Assembly (NCBI GenBank): GCA_905213905.1
Contig: CAJMKD010000007.1
Span: 29,641-93,640, forward strand
Direction: 5' to 3'
DNA from: an uncultured Sutterella sp.
GTDB taxonomy: Bacteria > Pseudomonadota > Gammaproteobacteria > Burkholderiales > Burkholderiaceae_F
DNA: 64,000 bases
A program made the translations under genes and the position numbers. Shown one piece after another: positions 8,046 through 17,200 of this stretch. The notes beneath the pieces are model-generated. The model made no database searches. It was not told the DNA's origin and saw only the letters and a list, made by a program, of their open reading frames with translations. Position 1 is the first letter of the stretch; each line of letters opens with the position of its first letter.

Positions 8046-8531
8046 TTATTTCGTTGTTTTGCGATTGGGGGCTTCAGAGCCGCGTGCGGTTTTGTCGGCG
8101 CCCTCGGCGGGCTTGGCGCGCCCGCGCAGATTTCTCGGCTTCTCAGGGGGCTCCGCTCGCGAATACAGAAGGTGCTTCACCGTGAGCACGGGGTGCGAAA
8201 AGAGAAGCCTCGGTCCTGCCCAGCGCATGATGACCCGCGCCTTTTCCTTTTCCTCGGGCTTGTAGCAGTGAATGCGGCATTTGGCGCAGACAGGCTTCTC
8301 GCCGCCATAGGGACAGCAGGCAAGGCGCTTTTTCGCGTATTCGAGAAAGCTTCTGCAGTCTTCGCAAAGCCCGTCCTCATCCGGGAGATGATGCTTGCGG
8401 CAGTAAAGTCGCACCATCGCCTCGATCGTCATCGCTTCTTCCTTGAGGCGCGGAATGGTTTCAAGCCGCGCCATTCGATCGGGACGCGCGGCAGGCTTCC
8501 GTTCGTTCTTTTCGGCGTCAAATTCGGTCAT
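8046..8531 (-). CDS. YgbA-family (nitrous oxide-stimulated promoter) protein
   Basis: The 161-residue protein matches the E. coli YgbA family. It has a Cys-rich block (LCEDC, CCPYG, CAKCRIHCYKPEEKEK) followed by VIMRWAGPRLLFSHPVLTVKHL, close to YgbA's MRWAGPR...HPILTVRHL. YgbA is linked in E. coli to nitrosative-stress responses under NsrR and is a putative metal-binding cytoplasmic protein. The Lys/Arg-rich C-terminal tail is longer than usual. ATG 8531 is kept as the start, but an internal ATG at residue 34 has a better Shine-Dalgarno (AAGGAA) and sits at the family's conserved onset. No NsrR-type palindrome was seen upstream. Confidence 0.75.
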   Translation of the reverse strand: MTEFDAEKNERKPAARPDRMARLETIPRLKEEAMTIEAMVRLYCRKHHLPDEDGLCEDCRSFLEYAKKRLACCPYGGEKPVCAKCRIHCYKPEEKEKARVIMRWAGPRLLFSHPVLTVKHLLYSRAEPPEKPRNLRGRAKPAEGADKTARGSEAPNRKTTK

Positions 8532-8694
8532 GGTTCTTTGCTATTGTTTCCTTTGGCCGGCGCAGGCGTCGGTAATGCGTGTAAACGTTGAGCCCTGCGA
8601 GGCACGTTGCACGCCGAACATTCGACGCCGAGCAAAACGGCTGCAGTGGCAAAGTTCTAATATTGAACGCTGAAACTTAATTGGACCTTTCGAA

Positions 8695-8725
8695 AAACTC
8701 CTTAAAAAATATACCTTTAGGGAGT
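8695..8725. promoter_or_regulatory. inverted repeat upstream of the M20 gene
   Basis: ACTCCTTAAA and TTTAGGGAGT form an imperfect inverted repeat about 65 bases before the M20 start. It could be an operator or part of the leader. The remainder of 8532-8787 has no gene. Confidence 0.25.
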
Positions 8726-8787
8726 GTTCTAACAGTATAGGAAGCTCTCCCGGATGGGAGGGCGCCAATCACCCGCAAGGAGGGGAA

Positions 8788-9888
8788 ATGCCTTTGATTT
8801 ACGATCCGGCTGTTCTGCGCCGCGAACTTCATGAAATGCCCGAACTCGCGATGCAGGAAGTGAAGACCTCGGCTTACGTGCTCGAAAAGCTTCAGGCGCT
8901 CGGCATTGAAGCGCACCGCATCGGCGAAACGACGGGCGTGCTCGGCATCATCCGCGGCACGGAACCCGGCCCCGTCATGATGCTGCGCGCCGACATGGAT
9001 GCGCTGCCCTTCACGATCGACGGCAAGGACTGCGCCATTCACGCCTGCGGCCATGACGGCCACACCGCGATGCTGCTTGCCGCAGCGAGCCGGCTCGTCG
9101 GCCACGTCAAGCGCGGCACGCTCAAGCTTCTTTTCCAGCCTGCTGAAGAAAAGATCATCGGCGCGCCCGCCATGATCCGCGAAGGCGTCATTGACGACGT
9201 CGACCTGATCCTCGGCGCCCACATCCGCCCGATCCAGGACGTGCCCGCCGGGAAGCTCTGCGCTGGCGTGCGCCACACCGCGTCTTCCACCGCTTTCGTG
9301 ACGGTGAAGGGCCGCGGCGCGCATGCTTCGCGTCCGCATCTTGGCGTCAACTCGATCGACCTCGGCTGCGCCATCGTGAACGCCGTTCAGTCGATCTGGC
9401 TTGACCCGCGCGCCATCTGGTCGATGAAGGCCACGCAGTTCCACGCCGACTCCGGCGCGACGAACACGGTGCCCGACAACGCCCGCATCACGTACGACAT
9501 CCGTACGGAAACCAACGAGCTCATGGCGGAAATCCAGGAAAAGATGAAGGCTGCCGTTGAAAATACGGCCCGCGCCTTCGGCGGCGAAGCCACGATCGAC
9601 TTCCCGGAATACTGCCCGGCCGCCGTCTACGACGAAGACTTCCGTCAGGAAGTGGCCGACACGATCGTCGAGTGCTTCGGCGCCGAGAACCTCGTTGGCG
9701 ACTGCGGCGGCGGCGGTGAAGACTTCCACTTCTACAAGCTCCACAAGCCCTCGATGAAGGCTGCCTACTTCGGCGTCGGCGTCGGTGCGGAGCCGGGGCT
9801 CCATGCCGCGACGATGCACTTTGACGATTCGCTCCTCGTGATGGGCGTGGACGTCTTCGAGAAGATGGTTCTCAAGCACCTCGGCTGA
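8788..9888 (+). CDS. M20 family amidohydrolase (hippurate hydrolase-like)
   Basis: This 366-residue cytosolic metallohydrolase belongs to the M20D subfamily, whose members cleave N-acyl amino acids, hippurate or indole-conjugates. Visible motifs are LRADMDALPF (about residue 70), HACGHDGHTAMLLAAA (about residues 90-105), the QPAEE catalytic/metal block (about residue 119), and a late GGEDFHFY with a metal-binding Glu. The dimerisation domain between is of ordinary length. CAAGGAGGGG precedes the ATG. It stands alone on the plus strand, with an MFS transporter gene starting 269 bases further on that may import its substrate or export its product. Substrate not determined. Confidence 0.9.
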   Translation: MPLIYDPAVLRRELHEMPELAMQEVKTSAYVLEKLQALGIEAHRIGETTGVLGIIRGTEPGPVMMLRADMDALPFTIDGKDCAIHACGHDGHTAMLLAAASRLVGHVKRGTLKLLFQPAEEKIIGAPAMIREGVIDDVDLILGAHIRPIQDVPAGKLCAGVRHTASSTAFVTVKGRGAHASRPHLGVNSIDLGCAIVNAVQSIWLDPRAIWSMKATQFHADSGATNTVPDNARITYDIRTETNELMAEIQEKMKAAVENTARAFGGEATIDFPEYCPAAVYDEDFRQEVADTIVECFGAENLVGDCGGGGEDFHFYKLHKPSMKAAYFGVGVGAEPGLHAATMHFDDSLLVMGVDVFEKMVLKHLG

Positions 9889-9901
9889 TATCCGAGCACT
9901 G

Positions 9902-9970
9902 ACGGGCGAAGAGCGATGTTCGCCCGTGCATGACACAAGCATGGGCGTCGAAGAGATTCGGCGCCCATGC
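9902..9970 (+). terminator. tandem hairpins after the M20 gene
   Basis: ACGGGCGAA/TTCGCCCGT (9902-9927) is followed by GCATGGGCG/CGCCCATGC (9939-9970). Only a weak T-rich stretch follows, so termination is probable but not textbook. Confidence 0.45.
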
Positions 9971-10157
9971 TGTTATAGGCTCGTCGAACGGAATGAAGAA
10001 GCGTGCATGCGCTCGCGCGAGCGTGTCAGCCAATGTCTGCAGGCGACGGCTTGCAGGAAGCTAATTTGTTCTTTTTTCGGAAACTTTTTTCGACTGATTT
10101 GAGTAAAAAGCTTAATTGCGAGACAATACGGGATCTTGAGCAAAGGAGGGAATGCCT

Positions 10158-11528
10158 ATGACCGTGACGAGCGGCGAAGACAAAAAGAAGATTGAAGAAC
10201 GCGAAATTGATCTGACGGAACTCGATCGACTCGACGAAATGGAGGATGCGGAAAGGCGCGCGGCCGAACCGCACACCGTGAGGAAGCTCAAAAGCTTCCG
10301 AGCGTCGCTCTTCGAGCGCGTCCGCTCAAAATTCCGAGAGCCGCCGGCGCTCACGGCTTCGCGCCTCGCCTTCTTTTTGGGCGGCTTCGTCTTCGCCGTT
10401 TGGGCGGCCATGGTGCCCTTCGTCAAGCAGTATCTCGGCCTTGACGAAGGGCAGATGGGCATGCTGCTGCTTTGCCTCGGGCTTGGCGCTCTGATCGCCA
10501 TGCCGCTCACGGGCGGCATCGTCGGTCGATTCGGCTGCCGCCGGGTGCTGCGCTGGTCGGTGCCCGCCACCATGGCCTGCGGGATGCTTCTCGCTGCCTC
10601 CACGCAGGTGGCCGTGACGGCCGTGTCGCTTTTTGTTTTCGGCGCAGCCTTCGGCATCATGGACGTTGCAATGAGCATTCACGCCGTTGAGGTGGAAAAG
10701 CGCATGAAGGCGCCCGTGCTCTCGGGCGTCTATGCCTTCTACCCGATCGGCGGCGTTGCAGGCGCGCTCGTGATGTCGGCGCTCCTCAACATGGGCTTTC
10801 CGGCGATTCCCTGCGTGATCGTGCTGATGACGCTCGCGCAGTTTGCGTGGATTGCGGCTGGCAGCTCGATCATCGCCACGGCGGGGCGCTCCGAGGTCGG
10901 CGCGCCGAAATTTGTGATGCCTAAAGGCCGGGTGCTTCTCTATGGCGCGGTGGTGTTCGTGCTTTATCTCGCCGACGGGGCGGTTCTTGACTGGGGCGGA
11001 CTGCTCTTGAGCGCGGAGCAGGGGGCAAGCATTGAAAATGCCGCCATGGGCTACGCGAGCTTCTCGGTTGCCATGACCCTCATGCGGCTTGTGGGCGGCA
11101 GGGTTGTGATCTTTCTCGGTCCGCGGAACACGGTCATCCTCGGCTCGCTTCTCGGCGCAGCCGCTTTCTGCTGCGCAGTGATTCTCGGGAATCCCTATGT
11201 TTCGGTGCTCTGCTTCTTCTTTGTGGGGCTCGGCGCTTCGAACATTACGCCGCTCACTTTCTCTGAAGCCGGCCGCACGAAGAGCATGCCGATGAGCGCA
11301 GCGCTCGCTGCTGTTTCGACGCTCGGCTACAGCGGCGTCCTCGTCGGACCTGCCATGATCGGCGGCATTGCGCACGCGACGAGCCTGCCGACGGCTTTCT
11401 ACTTTGTGGCGTTTTTGCTTGTCCTCACGGCCTTCGCGGGCGTCTTCTACCCGAGCAAAGCGGAAGAAGCCGCCAATCGCGCCGCCGAAAGCCGCCCGGC
11501 TGAAGGCGCTTCTGACGCTTCTGAATAA
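10158..11528 (+). CDS. MFS transporter, YbjJ-like
   Basis: This 456-residue inner-membrane protein has a charged cytoplasmic N-terminus of about 60 residues and then twelve predicted transmembrane helices. LTASRLAFFLGGFVFAVWAAMVPFVK and the loop GGIVGRFGCRRVL fit the MFS A-motif region. DGAVLDWGGLLLS in the second half resembles the YbjJ branch of unassigned MFS proteins. ATG 10158 is preferred over ATG 10152 because AAGGAGG at 10143-10149 is 8 bases away, instead of 2. The long acidic N-terminus (KKKIEEREIDLTELDRLDEME) is unusual for the family. The cargo is unknown. Confidence 0.85.
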   Translation: MTVTSGEDKKKIEEREIDLTELDRLDEMEDAERRAAEPHTVRKLKSFRASLFERVRSKFREPPALTASRLAFFLGGFVFAVWAAMVPFVKQYLGLDEGQMGMLLLCLGLGALIAMPLTGGIVGRFGCRRVLRWSVPATMACGMLLAASTQVAVTAVSLFVFGAAFGIMDVAMSIHAVEVEKRMKAPVLSGVYAFYPIGGVAGALVMSALLNMGFPAIPCVIVLMTLAQFAWIAAGSSIIATAGRSEVGAPKFVMPKGRVLLYGAVVFVLYLADGAVLDWGGLLLSAEQGASIENAAMGYASFSVAMTLMRLVGGRVVIFLGPRNTVILGSLLGAAAFCCAVILGNPYVSVLCFFFVGLGASNITPLTFSEAGRTKSMPMSAALAAVSTLGYSGVLVGPAMIGGIAHATSLPTAFYFVAFLLVLTAFAGVFYPSKAEEAANRAAESRPAEGASDASE

Positions 11529-11540
11529 GGCCGCAGCGAA

Positions 11541-11577
11541 AAGTGCAGGCGCCGCCCTTTGAGCGGCGTCTGCGCCT
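11541..11577. terminator. bidirectional terminator between convergent genes
   Basis: GCAGGCGCCGC pairs with GCGGCGTCTGC (one G-U pair) between the convergent MFS and deaminase genes, with A/T residues on both flanks. Confidence 0.5.
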
Positions 11578-11993
11578 TAAAGCTGAACGACTTCAACGCC
11601 GGCGTGCCGCAGGAACTTGAGCCCTTCGTCGCTTCGGTAGAGCTCGTGATAGAAAACCTGCGAGATGCCGCATTTCTGAATGAGCAGCGCGCAGTGAATG
11701 CACGGGCTGTGCGTGATGAAGATGGCGGCGCCCTTGGAGGAGTAGCCGTTTTCTGCGAGCTTCGCAATGGCGTTCAGCTCGGCGTGCTGCACTTCAGGGC
11801 GCGTGACGAGCTCGCCGTTCACTTCCATTTCGCAGCAGTTGTCGTAGCCTGTCGGCATGCCGTTCCAGCCGAACGAAATGATGGAATGGTTCTTGACGAT
11901 CACGCAGCCGACTTTGAGCCGCTTGGCATAGCTGCGCTCTGCGGCAATGTGCGCGATCCGCATATACATCTGATTGTCTTTTTTGATGTCCAC
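11577..11993 (-). CDS. deoxycytidylate deaminase-like (ComEB type) protein
   Basis: This 138-residue zinc-dependent deaminase carries the signature HAELNAI (Zn His and catalytic Glu) and SPCIHCALLI (two Zn Cys). An N-terminal block RIAHIAAERSYAKRLKVGCVIVKN is typical of dCMP deaminases, which turn dCMP into dUMP for thymidylate synthesis. GTG 11993 is chosen because AAGGAG lies 10 bases upstream and the family starts about here; an upstream TTG/ATG frame extension adds 15 unsupported residues. The internal Gly-Asn-Cys-Cys loop (GYDNCCEME) corresponds to the extra Zn-site region of some family members. Confidence 0.85.
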   Translation of the reverse strand: MDIKKDNQMYMRIAHIAAERSYAKRLKVGCVIVKNHSIISFGWNGMPTGYDNCCEMEVNGELVTRPEVQHAELNAIAKLAENGYSSKGAAIFITHSPCIHCALLIQKCGISQVFYHELYRSDEGLKFLRHAGVEVVQL

Positions 11994-12077
11994 GATCGAC
12001 AGGCTCCTTGCGAGAAAAGGCCAGCAGTGCTGGCGCAATGCGCGTCAAATATAACGAAAGTGCGCCTGCGCGGGCAA

Positions 12078-12114
12078 AAGAAAACCCGGCCGGACATTGT
12101 CTCGGTCGGGTTTC
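12078..12114 (-). terminator. terminator of efp
   Basis: AAACCCGGCCG pairs with CGGTCGGGTTT, and on the minus strand the stem is followed by TTTTCTTTT. Confidence 0.7.
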
Positions 12115-12167
12115 GGGAATCAGCGCTTCGGTTGAATGACCGATGCGACGCCGCTCACTGAGTCAAA

Positions 12168-12725
12168 TTACTTGACGCGGTTGCGGTATTCGCCCGTGCG
12201 GGTGTCGATTTCGATCTTGTCGCCCGTTTCAACGAAGGCCGGGACGGCGAGTTCGTAGCCGGTGGCGATCTTGGCGGGCTTCATGACCTTGCCGGAGGTG
12301 TCGCCCTTGACGGCCGGTTCCGTGTAGGTGATTTCGCGAACGAGGATCGTCGGGAGTTCGATCGAGATGGCGCGGCCTTCGTAGAAGACGCATTCGGCAG
12401 GCATGCCGTCTTCGAGGTACTTGAGGGCTTCGGCCATGACGTCGGAGTCGACTTCGTACTGGTTGTATTCTTCGTCCATCCAGACATAGTGCGGGTCGGC
12501 GAAGTAGGAGTACGTGACTTCCTTGCGTTCGAGGATGAGGTCTTCGAACTTGTCGTCAGCGCGGAAGACGGTTTCCGTCGTGGCATTCGTCAGAAGATTC
12601 TTCATCTTCATCTTGACGGTGGAGGCGCCGCGGCCGCCCTTGGAGTATTCAGCCTTGACGACGACCATCGGATCCTTGCCGACCATGAACACGTTGCCGA
12701 CGCGCAGTTCCTGTGCGGTTTTCAT
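12168..12725 (-). CDS. efp: elongation factor P, Arg32 type
   Basis: The product is the 185-residue translation factor that binds ribosomes stalled at polyproline and promotes peptide bond formation. The three OB/KOW-like domains are complete, from [16 protein letters not shown] to the [10 protein letters not shown] end. The tip of the domain I loop reads YSKGGRGAS, which puts Arg at position 32, where other bacteria carry a lysine. In beta-proteobacteria and pseudomonads this Arg is rhamnosylated by EarP, and the earP gene lies 298 bases upstream on the same strand. ATG 12725 is chosen because the family begins there, although the frame stays open to 12869. The 298-base gap before it should hold its own promoter; none is obvious. 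Confidence 0.97.
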   Translation of the reverse strand: MKTAQELRVGNVFMVGKDPMVVVKAEYSKGGRGASTVKMKMKNLLTNATTETVFRADDKFEDLILERKEVTYSYFADPHYVWMDEEYNQYEVDSDVMAEALKYLEDGMPAECVFYEGRAISIELPTILVREITYTEPAVKGDTSGKVMKPAKIATGYELAVPAFVETGDKIEIDTRTGEYRNRVK

Positions 12726-13023
12726 TTCAAAAAATTCCTCAGAAAGAGTGTTCGAGAATGCGTCCCCGACACGTCTCGATCCGGCGCGCCGCGCACGTGC
12801 TTCGTGCAGGCTGCGTCGATGCGGGTGCAAGGACTGATGCAAAAAAACTTTAACGGCGCATTTTAGCAAAATCGCCGGCTGTGCGTTTTCCGGTTGCCCG
12901 CAAGCGCCATAAAGGGCTGCGCTCGAGGCGCATGATGGCAGAAAAGCGAGCTTGGCGAGCGTCGCCTGCCAGCGAGTGGCGCAGCGGCGCTTCTTGTGCG
13001 GCCCGGCGCTCCTTTTGGGGAGG

Positions 13024-14220
13024 TCAGCCTTGCTGGGCGCGTTCGATCATGTGCCGCGCCAGGTCGCCGCGTGCAAAGAGCGACTCGCGCCAGCGCCGCA
13101 TGCCGGCATGAAGTGCGGGTGCGGCGTCAAGAAACCGCGCGAGCGTCTCGGGCGAGAGCGTGCCTTCGAGCCAGTCGCGGTTGGCTTCGGCAAAAATGTC
13201 TCGGAGGGGCGCTGATTCAAAGCTCGGCAGAATGCGCTCGAGCCAGGCGTCGAGCTTGATGCGGTGCGCATGATCTTCGGTGGGGTAGGTTGCCCAGAGC
13301 ACGGGCTTGCCGGCGAGCTGCGCGCGCACGAAGCTGTCTTCGCCCCGAATGGCGGCGACGTCCGACGCCCAGAGGAGCTTGTCAAAATCGGCCTGCGGCA
13401 GAAAGGGCGAACGCCGCAGGCGAATGTGCGCGCCTGCGGGACCGGCCGCTTCAACGGCGCTTGCAAGGCGGTCGCCCGCTTCGCCTGGCGCCGCGAGCAC
13501 GTTGATCGGCTCAGGCCGGGCAAGCAGTCCGGCGGCAAAAGCTTCAACGGCGTTTTTCGGATAGGCGAAGAAAAAGAGCGTCCGCAGCGACGGATCGCAG
13601 CCGAGGGATTCAAGAAAGCTTTGCTTTTGAGAGAGGAAGGCGGCTTCTCGCGCCTTGTAGTCGTCTTCGATCAGAAGGCCGCCAGTGCGGTCGGTAAAGC
13701 CGGGGAAGAACCAGAGCTTGCGGATGGGCAGCGTCGGATGAAGCCCCCAGATGTTGTGATAGTCCTCGACCCAGGCTTCGGCAGAGAGGTAGTCGAGGTT
13801 GAAGTAGAAGGGAATGCGCGGATCCGACGCATCGGTTTTTGCTTGAAGACGGCCGGCGATCGCGCGTTCGTAGTTCTCCGGCAGCCGGCAGGCGAAGGTT
13901 TCGATGATGAGATCCGCTGCGCCGGGGTTTGCCTGCGATGCGAATCGGCGCCAGTCAAGCACCTCGATGCCGTCGGCGCGGCCGAGCGACGCACGGCCTT
14001 CGGATGAGGCGAGCGCGGGCTTCAGAGCCGGCACCAAGTTGGCGAGCACGTCGGGACGGTCGGTAATGAGGCGGACGGCGAGCCCGAGGGCGGCGAGGCG
14101 CTTGGCAAGACGCCAGCACACGCCTGCGTCGCCAAAGTTGTCGATGACGGCGCAGAAAATGTCCGCGGTGCGGAAGGGATCGCAGAATCCGTTGCAGACT
14201 GCGGCGGAAGTTGTTGTCAT
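13024..14220 (-). CDS. earP: EF-P arginine rhamnosyltransferase EarP
   Basis: This 398-residue GT-B-fold glycosyltransferase moves rhamnose from dTDP-rhamnose to Arg32 of EF-P. The family signature near the N-terminus is clear: [25 protein letters not shown], containing the Asp residues needed for catalysis. The C-terminal half has [30 protein letters not shown], the nucleotide-sugar region with the conserved Glu. ATG 14220 is the start; a TTG further upstream in frame is not supported. The gene begins about 40 bases behind the large DUF2157 protein gene and precedes efp, so enzyme and substrate are encoded side by side. Confidence 0.95.
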   Translation of the reverse strand: MTTTSAAVCNGFCDPFRTADIFCAVIDNFGDAGVCWRLAKRLAALGLAVRLITDRPDVLANLVPALKPALASSEGRASLGRADGIEVLDWRRFASQANPGAADLIIETFACRLPENYERAIAGRLQAKTDASDPRIPFYFNLDYLSAEAWVEDYHNIWGLHPTLPIRKLWFFPGFTDRTGGLLIEDDYKAREAAFLSQKQSFLESLGCDPSLRTLFFFAYPKNAVEAFAAGLLARPEPINVLAAPGEAGDRLASAVEAAGPAGAHIRLRRSPFLPQADFDKLLWASDVAAIRGEDSFVRAQLAGKPVLWATYPTEDHAHRIKLDAWLERILPSFESAPLRDIFAEANRDWLEGTLSPETLARFLDAAPALHAGMRRWRESLFARGDLARHMIERAQQG

Positions 14221-14261
14221 ATTGCAGTTTCTAGGACGGCGCGCGCAGCGTCGCCGGTTAT

Positions 14262-17200
14262 TCAATAGCGGGCGTTGATGAGGCGCTCGAAAAAGGGCTT
14301 TTCTGCCGATTGAATCGGGCGGCCGGCGGCGTCAAGGAGTCCGGCCAGAAGGCAGCGCCCCTCTGCGCAGCGAAGCGCTGCAAAGCGAGCCTTGTCCCAA
14401 AGGGGCGCTTCGCCCGAGCTGAAGAACCAGCGCGACGGAAGCTTCGCGAGACGCGTTGTTGGATCGTAAGCGAGTTCGAGGCGCGTGCCTTCCGGGGGCG
14501 CATCGCCTTCGGGCTTCACAGCAAGGAGCCGAAGCAATTCGCCGGACGCGGTTTCTTCAACGCCGAAGCAGGCTTTGTACCGAATGTGCCGATCTTCGGG
14601 ACTCGCGCCTTCGGCTTCTCGGGCTTTTCGAAGCGCTGCGGCCGAAGGCGCTTCACGAAGCGCGTCGTAGCCGAGCGCCATGAAGTCCCCCATCAGCAGG
14701 TCGCGCGGATCGACTGGCGCGAGCGCGGCCGTGAAGGCTTCGCCCGTCTGGAGAATCCGTTCATCGCGAAGAATGCCGAGCGCAACGAAAGCGGCCGTGA
14801 GAAGCAGGAGCGCCGAGCGGGCGGGGCGATCAAATCTGCGAAGGCCCTGCGGCTTGGCAAGCAGGCTTTGTTCGCAGCAGCCCTCATGCAAGGCATGGGC
14901 CGAGGAAGCGCCTTGCCGCTTCGCTTCGAGCCCCGAGAGCAAAAAGAGTGCGCCGAAGAGGGCGGCGAAGAAGAACTGGTCGAGGGCGGCAGAGAGAAGC
15001 AGATTCGCGCCGTCCTCGGCGGGAAGAAGCCAGTAGGCCGCGTGCGCCGAAGACCAGAAGAGGATAAGAAAGAGCCAGGGACTGAGCGAGCGCCGGCCGG
15101 CTTCGTCCCCGCGGATCGGCGTCATGCCCGCGAGCGCAAGGAGGAGCGGCGCGGCGTCCGGACCGAAGCGCGCCATGACGGCAGCGCCGAGCGCGAGAAA
15201 GCCGAAGGAAAAGAGCTGGCCGAAGCCCGCGCGAAGGAGCGCGGCAAAGCCCCCCAAAGCAGCAAGCAGAGCGCCGGCGCAGAGAAGAAGGCCTTCGACG
15301 GAAGCCCAATCAGGAAGCATTTGGCCTTCAATCCAGGGCAAAACGCCCGAACCGAACCAGCTCATCCAGATAAAGGCAGGCAGACACTTTGCGGCTGCAT
15401 TGGCAAGGCGCGGCTTGCGGTCAGCATAGGGCGTGCGCAGGAGCACAACGAGAAGGCCCGCGGCTGCCGCAGCAGCGCCGGTCAGCCAAGGTGAGCAAGC
15501 GGCGGACGCAGCAGCCGGCAGCGCCATGGCAGCCCAAAGGGCAAAAGACGAGCGGAAGACAAGGGACGCAGCAAGCGGGAGAATCGACGAGAGGATCGTT
15601 GCCGACCAGCTGCTGCCGCCAGTTGCTTCAATGAAGACCATGGCGATGCCCGCAGCAGCGAGAAGCGCTGCGGCAAGCATCGCCGGCGTCCGGCGTTTCG
15701 TCTGGCGGCTGCGGCTGAAGAAAGCCGCAGCAGAGAGCGCTGCCACAGCAAGCACGAGTCCTGTCTCGAATGTCGGAAGCTCGAAGATGCTCTGCGCGAG
15801 AAGCAGAAGGAGCAGCACCGCCAAAGCAGCGAGGAGGGCGCTTGCAGCCCTGGGGACAAAGGAAAGCCGCAAGCGCAACGCCGGCATCGGGAAGGCCGGA
15901 TCGCCCTCCTTGGATTCGGGACGCTCGGCCGCTGCTGCGCTTTGGTTCTTACGATGGCTGAAATCTGCGCTCCGCCCGATTCGCCAGAGCGCAATGAGCG
16001 CAGCAAAGGCAATGAGGATGCCCGGAACGTAGGCGAGCGGATTGGAAGTCATCCGGCCGGCCGTATGGAACCAAACGCCTTCAAGGAGCGCGGCCGCGCC
16101 GAAGACGATGAGCGAAAGGAGTTCTGGGCGCTTGGAGAGGGCGAAGCCCGCAGCGGCGATGCCGAAAGCGATCATGTAGGCCGGCACAAGCGAGAGCGCA
16201 GGCGTGTTCCCAGCGGAAGCGAGGAGCATGAACGTCGCAGCGCCCGCCGATAGCAGCGTGGCGGCGCAGGCGGGGAGCACCGCGGCCGCCCTGCAGGCGC
16301 CGCCGCACGCCCGGGCCGCGAGCGAAAGTGCGACAGCTGCCGCGCAGGCAAAGAGCATGCCGGGCGCAAGCCTTGCGAGCCGCGCTTCACCGGCAAGGAT
16401 CTCATCGCCCATGAAAAGCAGCGCGAGCAGCGCAGCCGCAAACCAAAGCGTGAAGAACATCGGACGCCGGACGAAGAAGAGCCAGGGCGTGAGAAGCAGG
16501 CTCCAGATGCCGAGGAGCGAGGCCGCGCCTGCGCCGCTCTGATAGGTTTGTCCGATGACGGCAAGGAGCAGGCAGAGCATCAGTCCGAAGGCCGTTCCGG
16601 CAGCGTCTTCGCGCAAGGGCGTCCTCATGCGTGCGGGCAGCAGAAGAGCGAGGCCTGGCGCGAGCGCAAAGAGCGAGAAGAAGCCGATCCGCAGGGCTGG
16701 CGCCCAGCCGGCCCAGTTGGCGGCGGCAAAAAGAAGCGCTGCTGCAGCGAAAGCTGCGCCGCCAAAGAGCGCGATGCGCCCGAGAAAGCGCCGCCGGGAC
16801 GCGGCGCCTGCGTCCTCAGTCGAATTGTCGGCAAAGGGCGCCGCGGCTGCGCAAGGATGAGGCTCGGAAGCAAGGCGTTCTGCGGTTTCTTCAATAGGCG
16901 CGCAGGCGCTCTTATTGTCAGTTGATTTAAAGTTAGTGAGCGCTTCCTTCTCCATGCATGGCAAAGCGCTTTGCCGAGCGTCGCCCGCCTGTTGTTCGGA
17001 GGCTGCTGCATTGGCAGAAGGCTCAGCGTTCTCATGCTGAGCTGTGACGGCTTTTGCTTGGGGAACTTCAGGCCCAGGAGCAGCGTCCGGGGCCGGCAAA
17101 GCTGCGGCCGGCGCAATCGAAGGGGCGGCTGCGGCAGGGCCGCCGCAAGAGAGCGGGGCGCTCGCGGTTGCGGCGCTCGTCGGCAAGAGAGCGCAGGCAT

